From Paracoccus yibinensis (GTDB lineage Bacteria > Pseudomonadota > Alphaproteobacteria > Rhodobacterales > Rhodobacteraceae): DNA of 64,000 nt. The DNA lies in the NCBI RefSeq assembly GCF_030846195.1, contig NZ_JAVCWH010000001.1, positions 496,001-560,000 on the forward strand. Reading direction: 5' to 3'. Below are positions 52,891-61,818 of the stretch, one piece after another. Below the pieces are notes generated by a model. The model saw nothing but the letters and a program-made list of their open reading frames with translations. It made no database searches and had not been told where the DNA came from. Position numbers and translations under genes: made by a program. Every line of letters starts with the position of its first letter. Position 1 is the first letter of the stretch.

Positions 52891-53486
52891 TGTTCATCAG
52901 CTTCGAGGGGATCGACGGCTGTGGCAAGTCCACGCAGGCCCGCCTGCTGGCCGAGGCCTTGCGGGCCGAGGGGCGCGGCGTCGTCCTGACCCGCGAGCCG
53001 GGCGGCAGTCCGGGGGCCGAGGAGATCCGGCGCCTGCTGGTCGAAGGCGCGGGCGAACGCTGGTCGGCGGAAACCGAATGCCTGCTGTTCACCGCCGCCC
53101 GCCGCGATCACCTGGAACGCACCATCCGCCCGGCCCTGGCCGCAGGGCAGACCGTCATCACCGACCGCTTTGCCGACTCGACGCGCGTCTATCAGGGCGC
53201 CACACGGGGCGAGCTGCGTTCCTTTGTGGACCGGATGCATGACCTGGCGATCGGCGTGGAACCGGACCTGACCTTCGTCATCGACCTCGATCCCGAAACT
53301 GCGCTTGGCCGGGGCAAGGCACGGGGCGGGGCCGAGGATCGCTTTGAAAGCCTGGGCTTGGATTTCCAGCAGCGCCTTGCGCAGGGCTTCCGCGCGCTTG
53401 CCAAGGAATTTCCCACCCGCGTCCGCCTGATCGACGGCAGCGGCAGCGCCGATGACGTCGCCGCCCGCATCCGGGCCGCGTTGTGA
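52890..53486 (+). CDS. tmk: Thymidylate kinase
   Basis: The ATG at 52890 overlaps the upstream stop (TGATG). The 198-residue kinase has the P-loop FEGIDGCGKST, the dTMP-binding TREPGG and the DR(F/Y) motif TDRFADST. It makes dTDP for DNA synthesis. It is part of the conserved tmk-holB-tatD-MBL order. Confidence 0.96.
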   Translation: MFISFEGIDGCGKSTQARLLAEALRAEGRGVVLTREPGGSPGAEEIRRLLVEGAGERWSAETECLLFTAARRDHLERTIRPALAAGQTVITDRFADSTRVYQGATRGELRSFVDRMHDLAIGVEPDLTFVIDLDPETALGRGKARGGAEDRFESLGLDFQQRLAQGFRALAKEFPTRVRLIDGSGSADDVAARIRAAL

Positions 53487-54589
53487 AGACCGATCCCGAC
53501 GACATTCCCGAACCCGACCGCGTTCCCGGCGCGCCCCATCCGCGCCACACCGACCGCGTGATCGGCCAGGACAATGCCGTCGCCCAGTTCATGGAGGCGG
53601 CGGCAGGCGGGCGCCTGCATCATGCCTGGCTGCTGACCGGCCCGCGCGGCGTGGGCAAGGCGACGCTGGCCTGGGCCATCGCCCGCTGGGTGCTGTCGGG
53701 CGCGGTCGGCCCCTTCGGCGCGACCGACACGCCCGAGGCGCGGCGCATCGCGGCGCTTTCGGAACCGCGCCTGCACCTGGTCCGCCGCCCCTGGGACGAC
53801 AAGGCGGGGCGGCTGTCCGCGCAGATCACCGTAGACGAAATCCGGCGGCTCCTGTCCTTCTTCCACCTCTCGGCTGCCGAGGGTGGGCGCCGTATCGCCA
53901 TCATCGACGCCGCCGACGACATGAACGTCGCTGCCGCCAACGCGCTCCTGAAGGTGCTGGAGGAACCGCCCGCCGATGCGCTGATCCTGATGATCGCCCA
54001 CCAGCCCGCGGGCCTTCTGCCCACGATCCGGTCACGCTGCCGCACGCTGCGCCTGTCGCCGCTGACGCCTGCGCAGATGGCCAATGTCCTGGCCCATCTC
54101 GGCATCGACGAGGATGCCGAGGCCTTGGCCGCGCTGTCCGACGGGTCTGTGGGCGAGGCGCTGCGGCTGGCGGGCCAGGGTGGCCTCGACCGCTACCAGC
54201 AGCTTGTGGACCTGATGGCCACCCTGCCCCGGCTTAATCGCCCGCAGGCCACTGCTTTTGCTGACGAGGCCGCAGGCCGCGCCGGGGTCGATGGCGATCC
54301 GTTCGACCTGACCATGACCGTGCTGGACCGCTTCCTGGCCCGCACCGCCCGCGCGGGGCTGATGGGTCCGCCCCTGCCCCAGGCCGCGCGCGGCGAAGGC
54401 GCACTGCTGGCCCGCCTGTCGCCCGACGACGCGGCCGCGCGCGCCTGGGCCGATGCGCAGGCCCGGCTGTCGGCGCGCGCCCGGACGGGGCGGTCGGTCA
54501 ACCTTGACCCTGCCGCCCTGGTGATGGATATGCTGCTCGAACTGGCGCATCTGCCGCCCGCGCGATCCGCCCTGCCAGCCAAAGGTTGA
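53483..54589 (+). CDS. holB: DNA polymerase III subunit delta'
   Basis: The GTG at 53483 overlaps the tmk stop (GTGA). The 368-residue AAA+ protein has a P-loop-like GPRGVGKATLAWA, VDEIRRLLSFFHLSA, and LLKVLEEPPADALILM with sensor 1. It is a clamp-loader subunit. The C-terminal part is Ala-rich and helical as in alphaproteobacterial relatives. Confidence 0.93.
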   Translation: MKTDPDDIPEPDRVPGAPHPRHTDRVIGQDNAVAQFMEAAAGGRLHHAWLLTGPRGVGKATLAWAIARWVLSGAVGPFGATDTPEARRIAALSEPRLHLVRRPWDDKAGRLSAQITVDEIRRLLSFFHLSAAEGGRRIAIIDAADDMNVAAANALLKVLEEPPADALILMIAHQPAGLLPTIRSRCRTLRLSPLTPAQMANVLAHLGIDEDAEALAALSDGSVGEALRLAGQGGLDRYQQLVDLMATLPRLNRPQATAFADEAAGRAGVDGDPFDLTMTVLDRFLARTARAGLMGPPLPQAARGEGALLARLSPDDAAARAWADAQARLSARARTGRSVNLDPAALVMDMLLELAHLPPARSALPAKG

Positions 54590-54592
54590 TCC

Positions 54593-55390
54593 ATGTCCAA
54601 CGCGGTCCCCACGCCGATCGTCGATAGCCATTGTCATCTGGATTTTCCCGACTTCGAAGGCGAACATGACGCGCTGATCGACCGCGCGCGGGCCGCAGGC
54701 GTCACCCGCATGGTCACGATCTGCACCCGCCTGCGCCAGGAACCCCAGGTCCGCGCCCTGGCCGAACGCTATGACGGCGTCTTCTATGCCGCCGGCACCC
54801 ACCCGATGAGCGCCGCCGAAGAACCGATGGCCACTGTGGCGCAGCTTGTCACGCTGTCCGCCCACCCGAAGTTCGTAGGCATCGGCGAAACCGGGCTGGA
54901 CTACCACTACACCGCCGACAGCGCCGCCCGGCAGGCCGAAAGCCTGCGCGTCCATATCGAGGCCGCGCGCCGCACCGGCCTGCCCCTGATCATCCATTCC
55001 CGCGACGCCGACGACGACATGGCCCGCATCCTGGCCGAGGAACACCGGGCCGGGGCGTTTTCCTGCGTGATGCACTGCTTCACCTCGGGCGCGGCCCTGG
55101 CGCAGACGGCGCTTGACTTGGGCTTCTACCTGTCGATGTCGGGCATCGCGGCCTTTCCTCGGTCCGCCGACCTGCGGGCGATCTTCGCCGCCGCCCCCGT
55201 GGACCGCATCCTGGTCGAGACCGACAGCCCCTACCTCGCCCCGCCCCCGCATCGCGGCAGGCGCAACGAACCGGCTTATGTCGCAAAGACAGCCGCCCTG
55301 GTGGCCGAGGTCTTCGGCATGGACTACGCCCAGTTCGCTGCTCAGACCTCGGCCAATTTCGATCGGCTGTTCGCAAAGGCTGCAAGATGA
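54593..55390 (+). CDS. tatD: TatD-family metal-dependent hydrolase
   Basis: The 265-residue TIM-barrel protein shows the metal ligands DSHCHLD, GETGLDYHY, IHSRDAD, MHCFTSG and ETDSPYLAP. TatD enzymes are 3'-5' exonucleases/DNases. It lies 3 bases after holB and overlaps the next gene by ATGA. Confidence 0.94.
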   Translation: MSNAVPTPIVDSHCHLDFPDFEGEHDALIDRARAAGVTRMVTICTRLRQEPQVRALAERYDGVFYAAGTHPMSAAEEPMATVAQLVTLSAHPKFVGIGETGLDYHYTADSAARQAESLRVHIEAARRTGLPLIIHSRDADDDMARILAEEHRAGAFSCVMHCFTSGAALAQTALDLGFYLSMSGIAAFPRSADLRAIFAAAPVDRILVETDSPYLAPPPHRGRRNEPAYVAKTAALVAEVFGMDYAQFAAQTSANFDRLFAKAAR

Positions 55391-56205
55391 TCCGGGCGAC
55401 GATCCTGGGCTGCGGTTCTTCGGGCGGCGTGCCCCGGCTGGGGAACCGCTGGGGCGCCTGCGACCCGGCCGAGCCCCGGAACCGCCGCCGCCGCTGTTCG
55501 CTGCTGGTGGAACGCCCCGGCCCCCATGGGGTGACGCAGGTGCTGATCGACACCGGCCCGGACCTTGTCCCGCAACTGCTGGATGCCAATGTCGCGACGC
55601 TGGACGGGGTGGTCTATACCCACGCCCATGCCGACCACATCCACGGCATTGACGACCTGCGGCAGGTGGCCTTCAATGCGGGCCGCCTGATCCCCGCCTG
55701 GGCCGACATGCCCACGTCGGAACAGCTGCTGGACCGCTTCGGCTATATCTTCAAGACCCCGCCGGGCAGCTACTACACCCCCATCTGCGACCTGCACCTG
55801 ATCGACGGGCCTATTACCGTGAACGGTGCCGGTGGCCCGGTCACGATGATCCCCTTCCGCGTCCAGCATGGCGAGATCACCGCGCTGGGCCTGCGCATTG
55901 GCGGCATCGTCTATCTGCCCGACGTCTCCGAGATCCCCCATGCCGCCTGGCCCCTGATCCACGGGGCCGAGGTCTTCATCTGCGACGCTCTGCGCCCGCA
56001 GCCCCACCCCAGCCATGCGCACCTGGCCTTGGCGCTTGACTGGATCGCGCGATCCGGCTGCCCACGCGGGGTGCTGACGAACATGCATATCGACATGGAC
56101 TACGCGACCGTCGCGGCGACGACGCCGGACCACATCCAGCCCGCCTTCGACGGCATGGTGATCGAGGCCGCGGCGGACATCCCCGACCACCCCGCCGCGC
56201 TATGA
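55387..56205 (+). CDS. MBL-fold metallohydrolase (PhnP-like)
   Basis: The 272-residue product shows ATILGCGSSGGVPRLGNRWG at the start and the metal motif THAHADHIHGIDD, with further ligands in YLPDVS and NMHIDMDY. It resembles PhnP phosphodiesterases, but its position after tatD is that of a conserved uncharacterised family member. ATGA overlaps on both sides show tight coupling. Confidence 0.9.
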   Translation: MIRATILGCGSSGGVPRLGNRWGACDPAEPRNRRRRCSLLVERPGPHGVTQVLIDTGPDLVPQLLDANVATLDGVVYTHAHADHIHGIDDLRQVAFNAGRLIPAWADMPTSEQLLDRFGYIFKTPPGSYYTPICDLHLIDGPITVNGAGGPVTMIPFRVQHGEITALGLRIGGIVYLPDVSEIPHAAWPLIHGAEVFICDALRPQPHPSHAHLALALDWIARSGCPRGVLTNMHIDMDYATVAATTPDHIQPAFDGMVIEAAADIPDHPAAL

Positions 56206-57146
56206 GCGCGCTGTTCACCATCATCGTCCCGGTCTTCCTGATCGTGGGCTTCGGCTATGTTGTGGCCTGGCGCGGCCTTTTCCGCGAAAGCGCGGTCGAT
56301 GGCCTGATGGTCTTCGCCCAGAACTTCGCGGCGCCCACGCTTCTGTTCCTGTCCATGTCGCGCCTGGACCTGGGGGCCGAGTTCCGCCCGGCCGTGCTGC
56401 TGCCCTTCTATATGGGGGCCTTTTCCAGCTTCTTCATCGGCTGGGCGGGCGCGCGGTTCGTCTTCAACCGCCCGCCCATGGATTGCGTGGCGATCGGCTT
56501 CACCTGCCTGTTCTCGAACAGCCTGCTCTTGGGCATCCCGATCATGGAACGCGCCTATGGCCCGGATTCGCTGGCGGGCAACTGGGCGATCATCGCGATC
56601 CATTCGCCGCTGCTCTACACCTTCGGCATCACCTTCATGGAGTTTACCCGCGCCCATGGCAGCGGGTTGTCGGTGGGTCGCGTTGCCCTGCGCGCCATGA
56701 CGGGGGTGCTGCGCACGCCGCTGGTGATCGGAATCCTGACCGGCCTGTCCATGAACGTGCTGCAACAAGCGGGTTTGGTGATGCCCGAGGGGTTCTGGGC
56801 CGCGGTGCAGATGATCGCCGACGCCGCCCTGCCCGCCGCACTGTTCGGGCTGGGCGGCGTCCTCTACCGCTATCGTCCCGAAGGCGACATGGGCGCCATT
56901 GCCATGTGCTGCGCCTGCTCGCTGCTGGTCCATCCCGGCATTGCCTATGCCCTGGCCCGCATCAGCGGCCTTGATGATGCAGGCCTCCGTTCAGCCGTCA
57001 TGACCGCCGCCATGGCGCCGGGCGTGAACGCCTATCTCTTTGCGAACCTCTATGGCTCGGCCAAGCGGGTCGCGGCCACCACCGTCCTTGTCGGCACTGC
57101 CATCTCGGTCCTGTCGATCTGGATGTGGCTCGCAATCCTGCCGTAA
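56202..57146 (+). CDS. AEC-family transporter
   Basis: The 314-residue membrane protein has about ten spans in two halves, typical of auxin-efflux-carrier relatives (FAQNFAAPTLLFLSMSRL; ALPAALFGLGGVLYRY; APGVNAYLFANLYG). The substrate is unknown, often an organic acid or amino acid. It is the last gene of the dacC-tmk-holB-tatD-MBL operon. Confidence 0.9.
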   Translation: MSALFTIIVPVFLIVGFGYVVAWRGLFRESAVDGLMVFAQNFAAPTLLFLSMSRLDLGAEFRPAVLLPFYMGAFSSFFIGWAGARFVFNRPPMDCVAIGFTCLFSNSLLLGIPIMERAYGPDSLAGNWAIIAIHSPLLYTFGITFMEFTRAHGSGLSVGRVALRAMTGVLRTPLVIGILTGLSMNVLQQAGLVMPEGFWAAVQMIADAALPAALFGLGGVLYRYRPEGDMGAIAMCCACSLLVHPGIAYALARISGLDDAGLRSAVMTAAMAPGVNAYLFANLYGSAKRVAATTVLVGTAISVLSIWMWLAILP

Positions 57147-57147
57147 G

Positions 57148-57203
57148 ATTTCTTCTTCACTTAAATATCCCACAGGGGGTCCGGGGGACGTGAAGTCCCC
57201 CGG
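57148..57203 (-). repeat. 3'-end element copy 3: strong hairpin plus GGATATTT...GAAGAAGAA
   Basis: On the minus strand, after the permease stop at 57207, a 9-bp stem CCGGGGGAC/GTCCCCCGG (57203-57181) is followed by GGATATTT (57170-57163) and GAAGAAGAA. The stem can also serve the convergent AEC gene on the plus strand, where it is followed by CTTT. Confidence 0.6.
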
Positions 57204-57206
57204 CTT

Positions 57207-58157
57207 TCACCGCGGCGTCACGCCCCGGATCCGCTCGGACCTGCGCCGCAACAACTCCACCGTGGTCAGCAGCGCGATGGAAAAGATCACCAGCAACGTC
57301 GCCACGGCCAGGATCGCGGGGCTGATCTGCTCGCGGATGCCGTTCCACATCTGGCGCGGGATGGTCTGCTGCTCGGGGCCGGCGATGAACAGCACCGCCA
57401 CCACCTCGTCAAAGCTGGTGACAAAGGCGAACAGCGCACCCGAGATCACGCCGGGAAGGATCAGCGGCATGGTCACGCGGAAGAAGGTGGTGCGCGGATT
57501 GGCCCCCAGGGACGCCGCCGCCCGGTTCAGCGACTGGTCAAAGCCCACCAGCGTCGCCGTCACGGTGATGATCACGAATGGAATGCCCAACGTCGCGTGG
57601 GCCAGGATCACGCCGACATAGGTGCCCGCCAACCGCCCGCAATCCGTGGGCAGGCCAAAGATGCCCAGCATCTCGCAGGGGTTCGAATAGAAGAAGAACA
57701 TCCCCGTCGCCGTAATGATCAGCGGCACGATCATGGGCGAGATCAGGATCGCCATGATCGCCCGGCGGAACGGCATCTCGGGGCGCGACAGTCCAAGGGC
57801 CGCCAGCGTGCCCAAGACGGTCGCCACCAGGGTCGAGAAGACGCCGATGATGATCGAGTTCTTCGCCGCCTTCACCCAGTTGGCATTGTTCCAGGCATCA
57901 ACCCAGAAACCCCAGCCGGTCGCATCCGGGTTCTGCATCCCGAAGGTCAGCAGGCTTTCATACCAGCGGGTGCTGTAGCCCTCGGGGTCGAAGGACAGCA
58001 TCCGGTCGGTAAAGGTGAAATAGGGCTCGGCGTTGAAGGACAGCGGGATGATCACCACGATCGGCGCGATCAGGAAGAAGAAGATCAGTCCGCAGATCAC
58101 CAGATAGGCGTAATGCCAGATGCGCTCCAGCGGGGTTGCATAGGTGGGAACTGCCAT
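57207..58157 (-). CDS. ABC transporter permease, PotC type
   Basis: The 316-residue protein has six spans and the EAA-like loop (LNRAAASLGANPRTTFFRVT) of spermidine/putrescine-type importers. A periplasmic loop with two Cys (NPCEMLGIFGLPTDCG) is unusual. It is the last gene of the importer operon, 3 bases after the partner permease. Confidence 0.92.
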   Translation of the reverse strand: MAVPTYATPLERIWHYAYLVICGLIFFFLIAPIVVIIPLSFNAEPYFTFTDRMLSFDPEGYSTRWYESLLTFGMQNPDATGWGFWVDAWNNANWVKAAKNSIIIGVFSTLVATVLGTLAALGLSRPEMPFRRAIMAILISPMIVPLIITATGMFFFYSNPCEMLGIFGLPTDCGRLAGTYVGVILAHATLGIPFVIITVTATLVGFDQSLNRAAASLGANPRTTFFRVTMPLILPGVISGALFAFVTSFDEVVAVLFIAGPEQQTIPRQMWNGIREQISPAILAVATLLVIFSIALLTTVELLRRRSERIRGVTPR

Positions 58158-58160
58158 GGA

Positions 58161-59459
58161 TCACCCCAGCTTCAGGTTGTCGATGCCGACCATGCGGTCA
58201 TACACCCAATACAGCAGCAGGACCGCGCCCAGCAGCAGCGCGGCCAGTGCCGCCGCCATGGACCAGTTCAGCGTGTCGGTCATGTGCATCGCGATCATGT
58301 TGGAAATCAGCTGGCCCGAGGATCCGCCGACCAGCGCGGGCGTGATGTAGTAGCCCACGGCCAGGATGAACACCAGCAGCGCCCCTGCCCCCAGCCCCGG
58401 CAAGGTCTGCGGGAAATAGACCCGGCGGAACGCGGTCCAGCTTGTCGCGCCCAAGCTGCGCGCAGCGCGGACATAGGACGGGTTGATGGTGCGCATCACG
58501 GAATACAGCGGCAGGATCATGAAGGGCAGCAGGATATGGGTCATGGCGATGATCGTGCCCGCCTGGTTGTAGATCATCTGCAGCCGCCCGTCCGGCCCGA
58601 TCACGCCCAGCCAGACCAGGATGTCGTTGATCACCCCCTGCTGCTGCAACAGCACCATCCAGCTTGTGGTCCTGACCAGAAGCGAGGTCCAGAAGGGCAG
58701 CAGCACCAGGATCATCAGCAGGTTCGACTTGCGCATCGGCAGGGTCGCCAGAAGATGCGCGATGGGAAAGCCCAGCACGAAGGTGATGCCTGTGATCAGC
58801 AGCGACAGCCAGAAGGTGCGCATGAACAGCATCACATAGACCTGCTGGCGTTCCTCGACCTGGGTGATGCTGCCGGTTTCGTCCCGCTTGCGGTCCACGG
58901 CGGCAAGATAGAAATTGCCGGTCACGGGGCTGGACGCCTCTCGCATGGCGGACCACAGCGCGGGATCGCCCCATTCCTCGTCGATTTCCAGCAGGGCGGC
59001 TTGATAGGGCGGCTCGATCCCGCGCCGGACCTGGCGCCCGGTCGAGGTGAACAGCGACCGCGTGCCCGGCACGTCATAGTTGATGCGCGTGCCCACCACG
59101 CCGATGGTCCGCGCCTCGGCGCTTGCTTGCAGGTCAGTGGCCAGGGCGCTCCAGGCGGCCTCGTCGGGTTCCGTGCCGCGCGGGTTTTCGGCGAACCATT
59201 GCGACAGCGCCGGCATGTTGGCCGAGAAGCCGTCGTTATAGAAGGATCGCTGCAGCATCTGCCCGATCGGCACCACGAAGGTGATCAGGATGAAGGCCAA
59301 GAGCGGCAGCACCAGCAGAAAGGCGCGGCGCCGGGCCAGCGACTGCGACCGGGCCAGGGCGCGGGCCAGGGGCTTGCCATCGGCGGTCCGCAGCGCCCCG
59401 TCGGTCAGGCCGGTGGCCGTTGTCGCAATGGCCGCGTGCGGATCTAAAGCGTTCGCCAT
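58161..59459 (-). CDS. ABC transporter permease, PotB type, with large periplasmic insert
   Basis: The 432-residue product is longer than usual (about 280-300). After the first span (FLLVLPLLAFILITFVV) an insert of about 150 residues (SFYNDGFSANMP to VEERQQVYV) faces the periplasm. The remaining spans and the EAA loop (RAARSLGATSWTAFRRVYFP) are normal. It pairs with the PotC-type permease. The insert may contact one of the three binding proteins. Confidence 0.92.
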   Translation of the reverse strand: MANALDPHAAIATTATGLTDGALRTADGKPLARALARSQSLARRRAFLLVLPLLAFILITFVVPIGQMLQRSFYNDGFSANMPALSQWFAENPRGTEPDEAAWSALATDLQASAEARTIGVVGTRINYDVPGTRSLFTSTGRQVRRGIEPPYQAALLEIDEEWGDPALWSAMREASSPVTGNFYLAAVDRKRDETGSITQVEERQQVYVMLFMRTFWLSLLITGITFVLGFPIAHLLATLPMRKSNLLMILVLLPFWTSLLVRTTSWMVLLQQQGVINDILVWLGVIGPDGRLQMIYNQAGTIIAMTHILLPFMILPLYSVMRTINPSYVRAARSLGATSWTAFRRVYFPQTLPGLGAGALLVFILAVGYYITPALVGGSSGQLISNMIAMHMTDTLNWSMAAALAALLLGAVLLLYWVYDRMVGIDNLKLG

Positions 59460-59483
59460 GGATTCCTCGGATATATCAGGGGC

Positions 59484-59510
59484 CGCCGCCCCGCGTCGCG
59501 CGGGACGGCA
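59484..59510 (-). other. Stem-loop between binding protein 1 and the permease genes
   Basis: On the minus strand CCCGCG and CGCGGG pair over a 3-base loop with an extended GC stem, 13-20 bases after the binding-protein stop and without a T-run. Such structures protect the upstream message and lower expression of permeases relative to binding proteins. Confidence 0.5.
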
Positions 59511-59522
59511 GCGGTCGTCAGG

Positions 59523-60608
59523 TCACGCTCCGGCCAGCCAGCTGTTGAACCGCTCGGTCAGTTCGGCGTCGTGATCGGCCCAGAAACCGGCGTCATTGAC
59601 CAGGGCACGCTCGGCATTTTCGGGCGTCGTCGGCAGATAGGGGGCCATCTGCGTGGTGCCGTCCTTGTAGGTGCCGACGCTGGCCGCCGCCGATTTGCGC
59701 GGCGGACCATAGGCGATGTATTTCGACAGGTCCGCCTGCCGCGCCGGGTCCGAGGCGAAGGCGATGAATTCCATCGCCGCGTCGCGGTTGGGCGCCCCCA
59801 TCGGCACCACCCAATAGTCCATGTCCAGGTTCGCACCATCCCAGACAAAGGCAAAGGGCTTGCCTTCATCGACGATGGCGTCGAAGATCCGGCCGTTATA
59901 GGCCAGCGTCATCGACACCTCCTTGTCGGCCAGCAGTTGCGGGGCTTGGGCGCCCGCCTCCCACCAGACCACCTGGTCCTTGATGCTGTCCAGCTTGGCG
60001 AAGGCGCGGTCCACGCCTTCGGGGGTGCCAAGGACCTCGTAAACCTGGTCCGCCGGCACGCCGTCGCCCAGCAAGGCAAACTCCAGGGCGTATTTCGGAC
60101 GCTTGATGATGCCGCGCTTGCCGGGGAATTTCTCGAGGTCGAAGAAATCGGCGGCGGTCGTCGGCGCGCTGTCCGGGAAGGCCTCGGTGTTATAGGCGAT
60201 GACCGTGGACCACACCATGATCGCGGTCGCGCATTCGTGCAGCGCCTGGGGCAGATAATCCTCGGTCGCGGGGGTGCCATCGGCGGCGGCGGGCAGGATC
60301 GCGGGGTCGATCGGCTCGATCAGGCCCTCGTCGCACAGCCGCAGAACGTCCGACTGCTCGACGTCGAAGACGTCGCTGGTGATGTTGCCGGCCTCGACCT
60401 GGGCCTTCAGCGTGGCCGGAGGGTTGTCGTTGTCCACCATCGTCGTCTGGATGCCGGTTTCGGCCGTGAAGGGCTTGGCGAAAGCCTCGTTCACGGCCGC
60501 CCCGAAGGCGCCGCCATAAGTGGTGATGTTGATCGGCGCATCCTGTGCCTGGGCCGCAACCCCGGCGATCAGCGCCAGTGCCGTTCCTGCAATCAGTTGT
60601 CTGGTCAT
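59523..60608 (-). CDS. Extracellular solute-binding protein, polyamine type (copy 1)
   Basis: The 361-residue precursor has a signal peptide (ALALIAGVAAQAQ) and the PotD-like fold (INITTYGGAFGAAVNEAFAKP, DFFDLEKFPGKRG). It shares VLGTPEGVDRAFAKLD, WWEAGAQ and the end ERFNSWLAG with the two following paralogues. It lies directly upstream of the permease genes. Substrate unknown; polyamines or similar organic cations are likely by family. Confidence 0.92.
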   Translation of the reverse strand: MTRQLIAGTALALIAGVAAQAQDAPINITTYGGAFGAAVNEAFAKPFTAETGIQTTMVDNDNPPATLKAQVEAGNITSDVFDVEQSDVLRLCDEGLIEPIDPAILPAAADGTPATEDYLPQALHECATAIMVWSTVIAYNTEAFPDSAPTTAADFFDLEKFPGKRGIIKRPKYALEFALLGDGVPADQVYEVLGTPEGVDRAFAKLDSIKDQVVWWEAGAQAPQLLADKEVSMTLAYNGRIFDAIVDEGKPFAFVWDGANLDMDYWVVPMGAPNRDAAMEFIAFASDPARQADLSKYIAYGPPRKSAAASVGTYKDGTTQMAPYLPTTPENAERALVNDAGFWADHDAELTERFNSWLAGA

Positions 60609-60651
60609 GGTCAGCTCTGTCTAAAACATTCGGGGTTGCGGTCGCGTGCGG

Positions 60652-61728
60652 TCAGGAACCTGCCAGCCAGCTGTTGAACCGCTCGGTCATCTCGGCGTCG
60701 TGGTCAGCCCAGAACTCCGGGTCATCCACCACGGCGGTCGTCAGGTGGTCGGGTTCGGTCGGCATATGCGGAGCCATCTCGGTCGTGCCGTCCTGATACA
60801 TCCCGACCAGCGGGGCGGATGACTGGCGCGCCGGGCCATAGGCGATGTATTTCGCCTGATCCGCAAGCGGCTGGGTGCCGGTCGCGAACTTCACGTATTC
60901 CACGGCGGCTTCGGGGTTGGGGGCGTCCTTGGGCACGACGAAGGCGTTGATTTCCAGATACTGTCCGTCCCAGATGACGTCGAAGGGCTTGCCCTCGCCG
61001 ACCATCGCATCGAAGATCCGGCCGTTATAGACGGTGGTCATCACCACCTCTCCGTCCGCCAGCAGCTGCATCGGCTGGGCGCCTGCTTCCCACCAGATCA
61101 CGTCGTCCTTGATGGTGTCCAGCTTGGCAAAGGCGCGGTCCACGCCTTCGGGCGTTCCCAGCACGTCATAGACATCTTCCGCGGCCACGCCGTCGGCAAT
61201 CAGCGCCAGATACAGCGTGCGCTTGGGCGACTTGGGCAGGCCGCGCTTGCCGGGGAAGGTTTCGGTGTCGAAGAAGTCGGCGACGGTCGTGGGCGCCTTG
61301 CCCTCGAACTTCGTCTTGTCATAGCCGATCACCGTTCCCCAGACGATGTTGCCCACGGCGCAATCGGACAGCGATCCTTCGACGAAATCCTCGGCAGCCG
61401 GGGTGCCGTCGGCACCGGCGGGCAGGTCTGCGGGATCGAATTCCATCAGCGCGCCTTCGTCGCACAGGCGGATCGCATCGGCCATCGCCAGATCGAAGAC
61501 GTCTCCGGTGACGTTGCCCGCCTCGACCTGCGCCTTAAGCGGCGTGGCCGGGTCGTCTGCGGCGATCATGTTGGCCTTGATCCCCGTCGCCTCGGTAAAG
61601 GGCTTGTTATAGGCCTCGACCTGGCTGACCTCGTAGGCGCCGCCCCAGGATACGACATTGACCTCTTGCGCGGTCGCCGCGAAGGCCATGCCGACCAGGG
61701 CGGTGGATAGAACCAGAGTGGTTTTCAC
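60652..61728 (-). CDS. Extracellular solute-binding protein, polyamine type (copy 2)
   Basis: The 358-residue paralogue has a signal peptide (STALVGMAFAATAQ) and starts the mature part with VNVVSWGGAYEVSQVEAYNKP. Conserved blocks are as in copies 1 and 3, but the ligand region differs (GLPKSPKRTLYLALIADG; YNGRIFDAMVGEG; LEINAFVVPKDAPN), so the bound molecule may differ. 43 bases separate it from copy 1. Confidence 0.92.
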   Translation of the reverse strand: MKTTLVLSTALVGMAFAATAQEVNVVSWGGAYEVSQVEAYNKPFTEATGIKANMIAADDPATPLKAQVEAGNVTGDVFDLAMADAIRLCDEGALMEFDPADLPAGADGTPAAEDFVEGSLSDCAVGNIVWGTVIGYDKTKFEGKAPTTVADFFDTETFPGKRGLPKSPKRTLYLALIADGVAAEDVYDVLGTPEGVDRAFAKLDTIKDDVIWWEAGAQPMQLLADGEVVMTTVYNGRIFDAMVGEGKPFDVIWDGQYLEINAFVVPKDAPNPEAAVEYVKFATGTQPLADQAKYIAYGPARQSSAPLVGMYQDGTTEMAPHMPTEPDHLTTAVVDDPEFWADHDAEMTERFNSWLAGS

Positions 61729-61818
61729 GTTCTTGAACTCCCGTTGATGAATGGGCCGTTGCCCTTGTTCTTGGCCCCGCAGGGCTGAGGGCGGGCCGTT
61801 CCGCCCGCCCCTAACCGT
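61729..61818 (-). other. Stem-loop between binding proteins 3 and 2
   Basis: On the minus strand GGGCGGGC pairs with GCCCGCCC (61810-61803 and 61796-61789) over a 6-base loop, 9 bases after the stop of copy 3. No T-run follows. It probably stabilises or attenuates the message and sets the ratio of the binding proteins. Confidence 0.5.

Noticed and set aside
57597..59447. 616-codon plus-strand frame across two permease genes
   Set aside because: His/Gln/Asp/Arg-rich shadow spanning the junction of two genuine permease genes.
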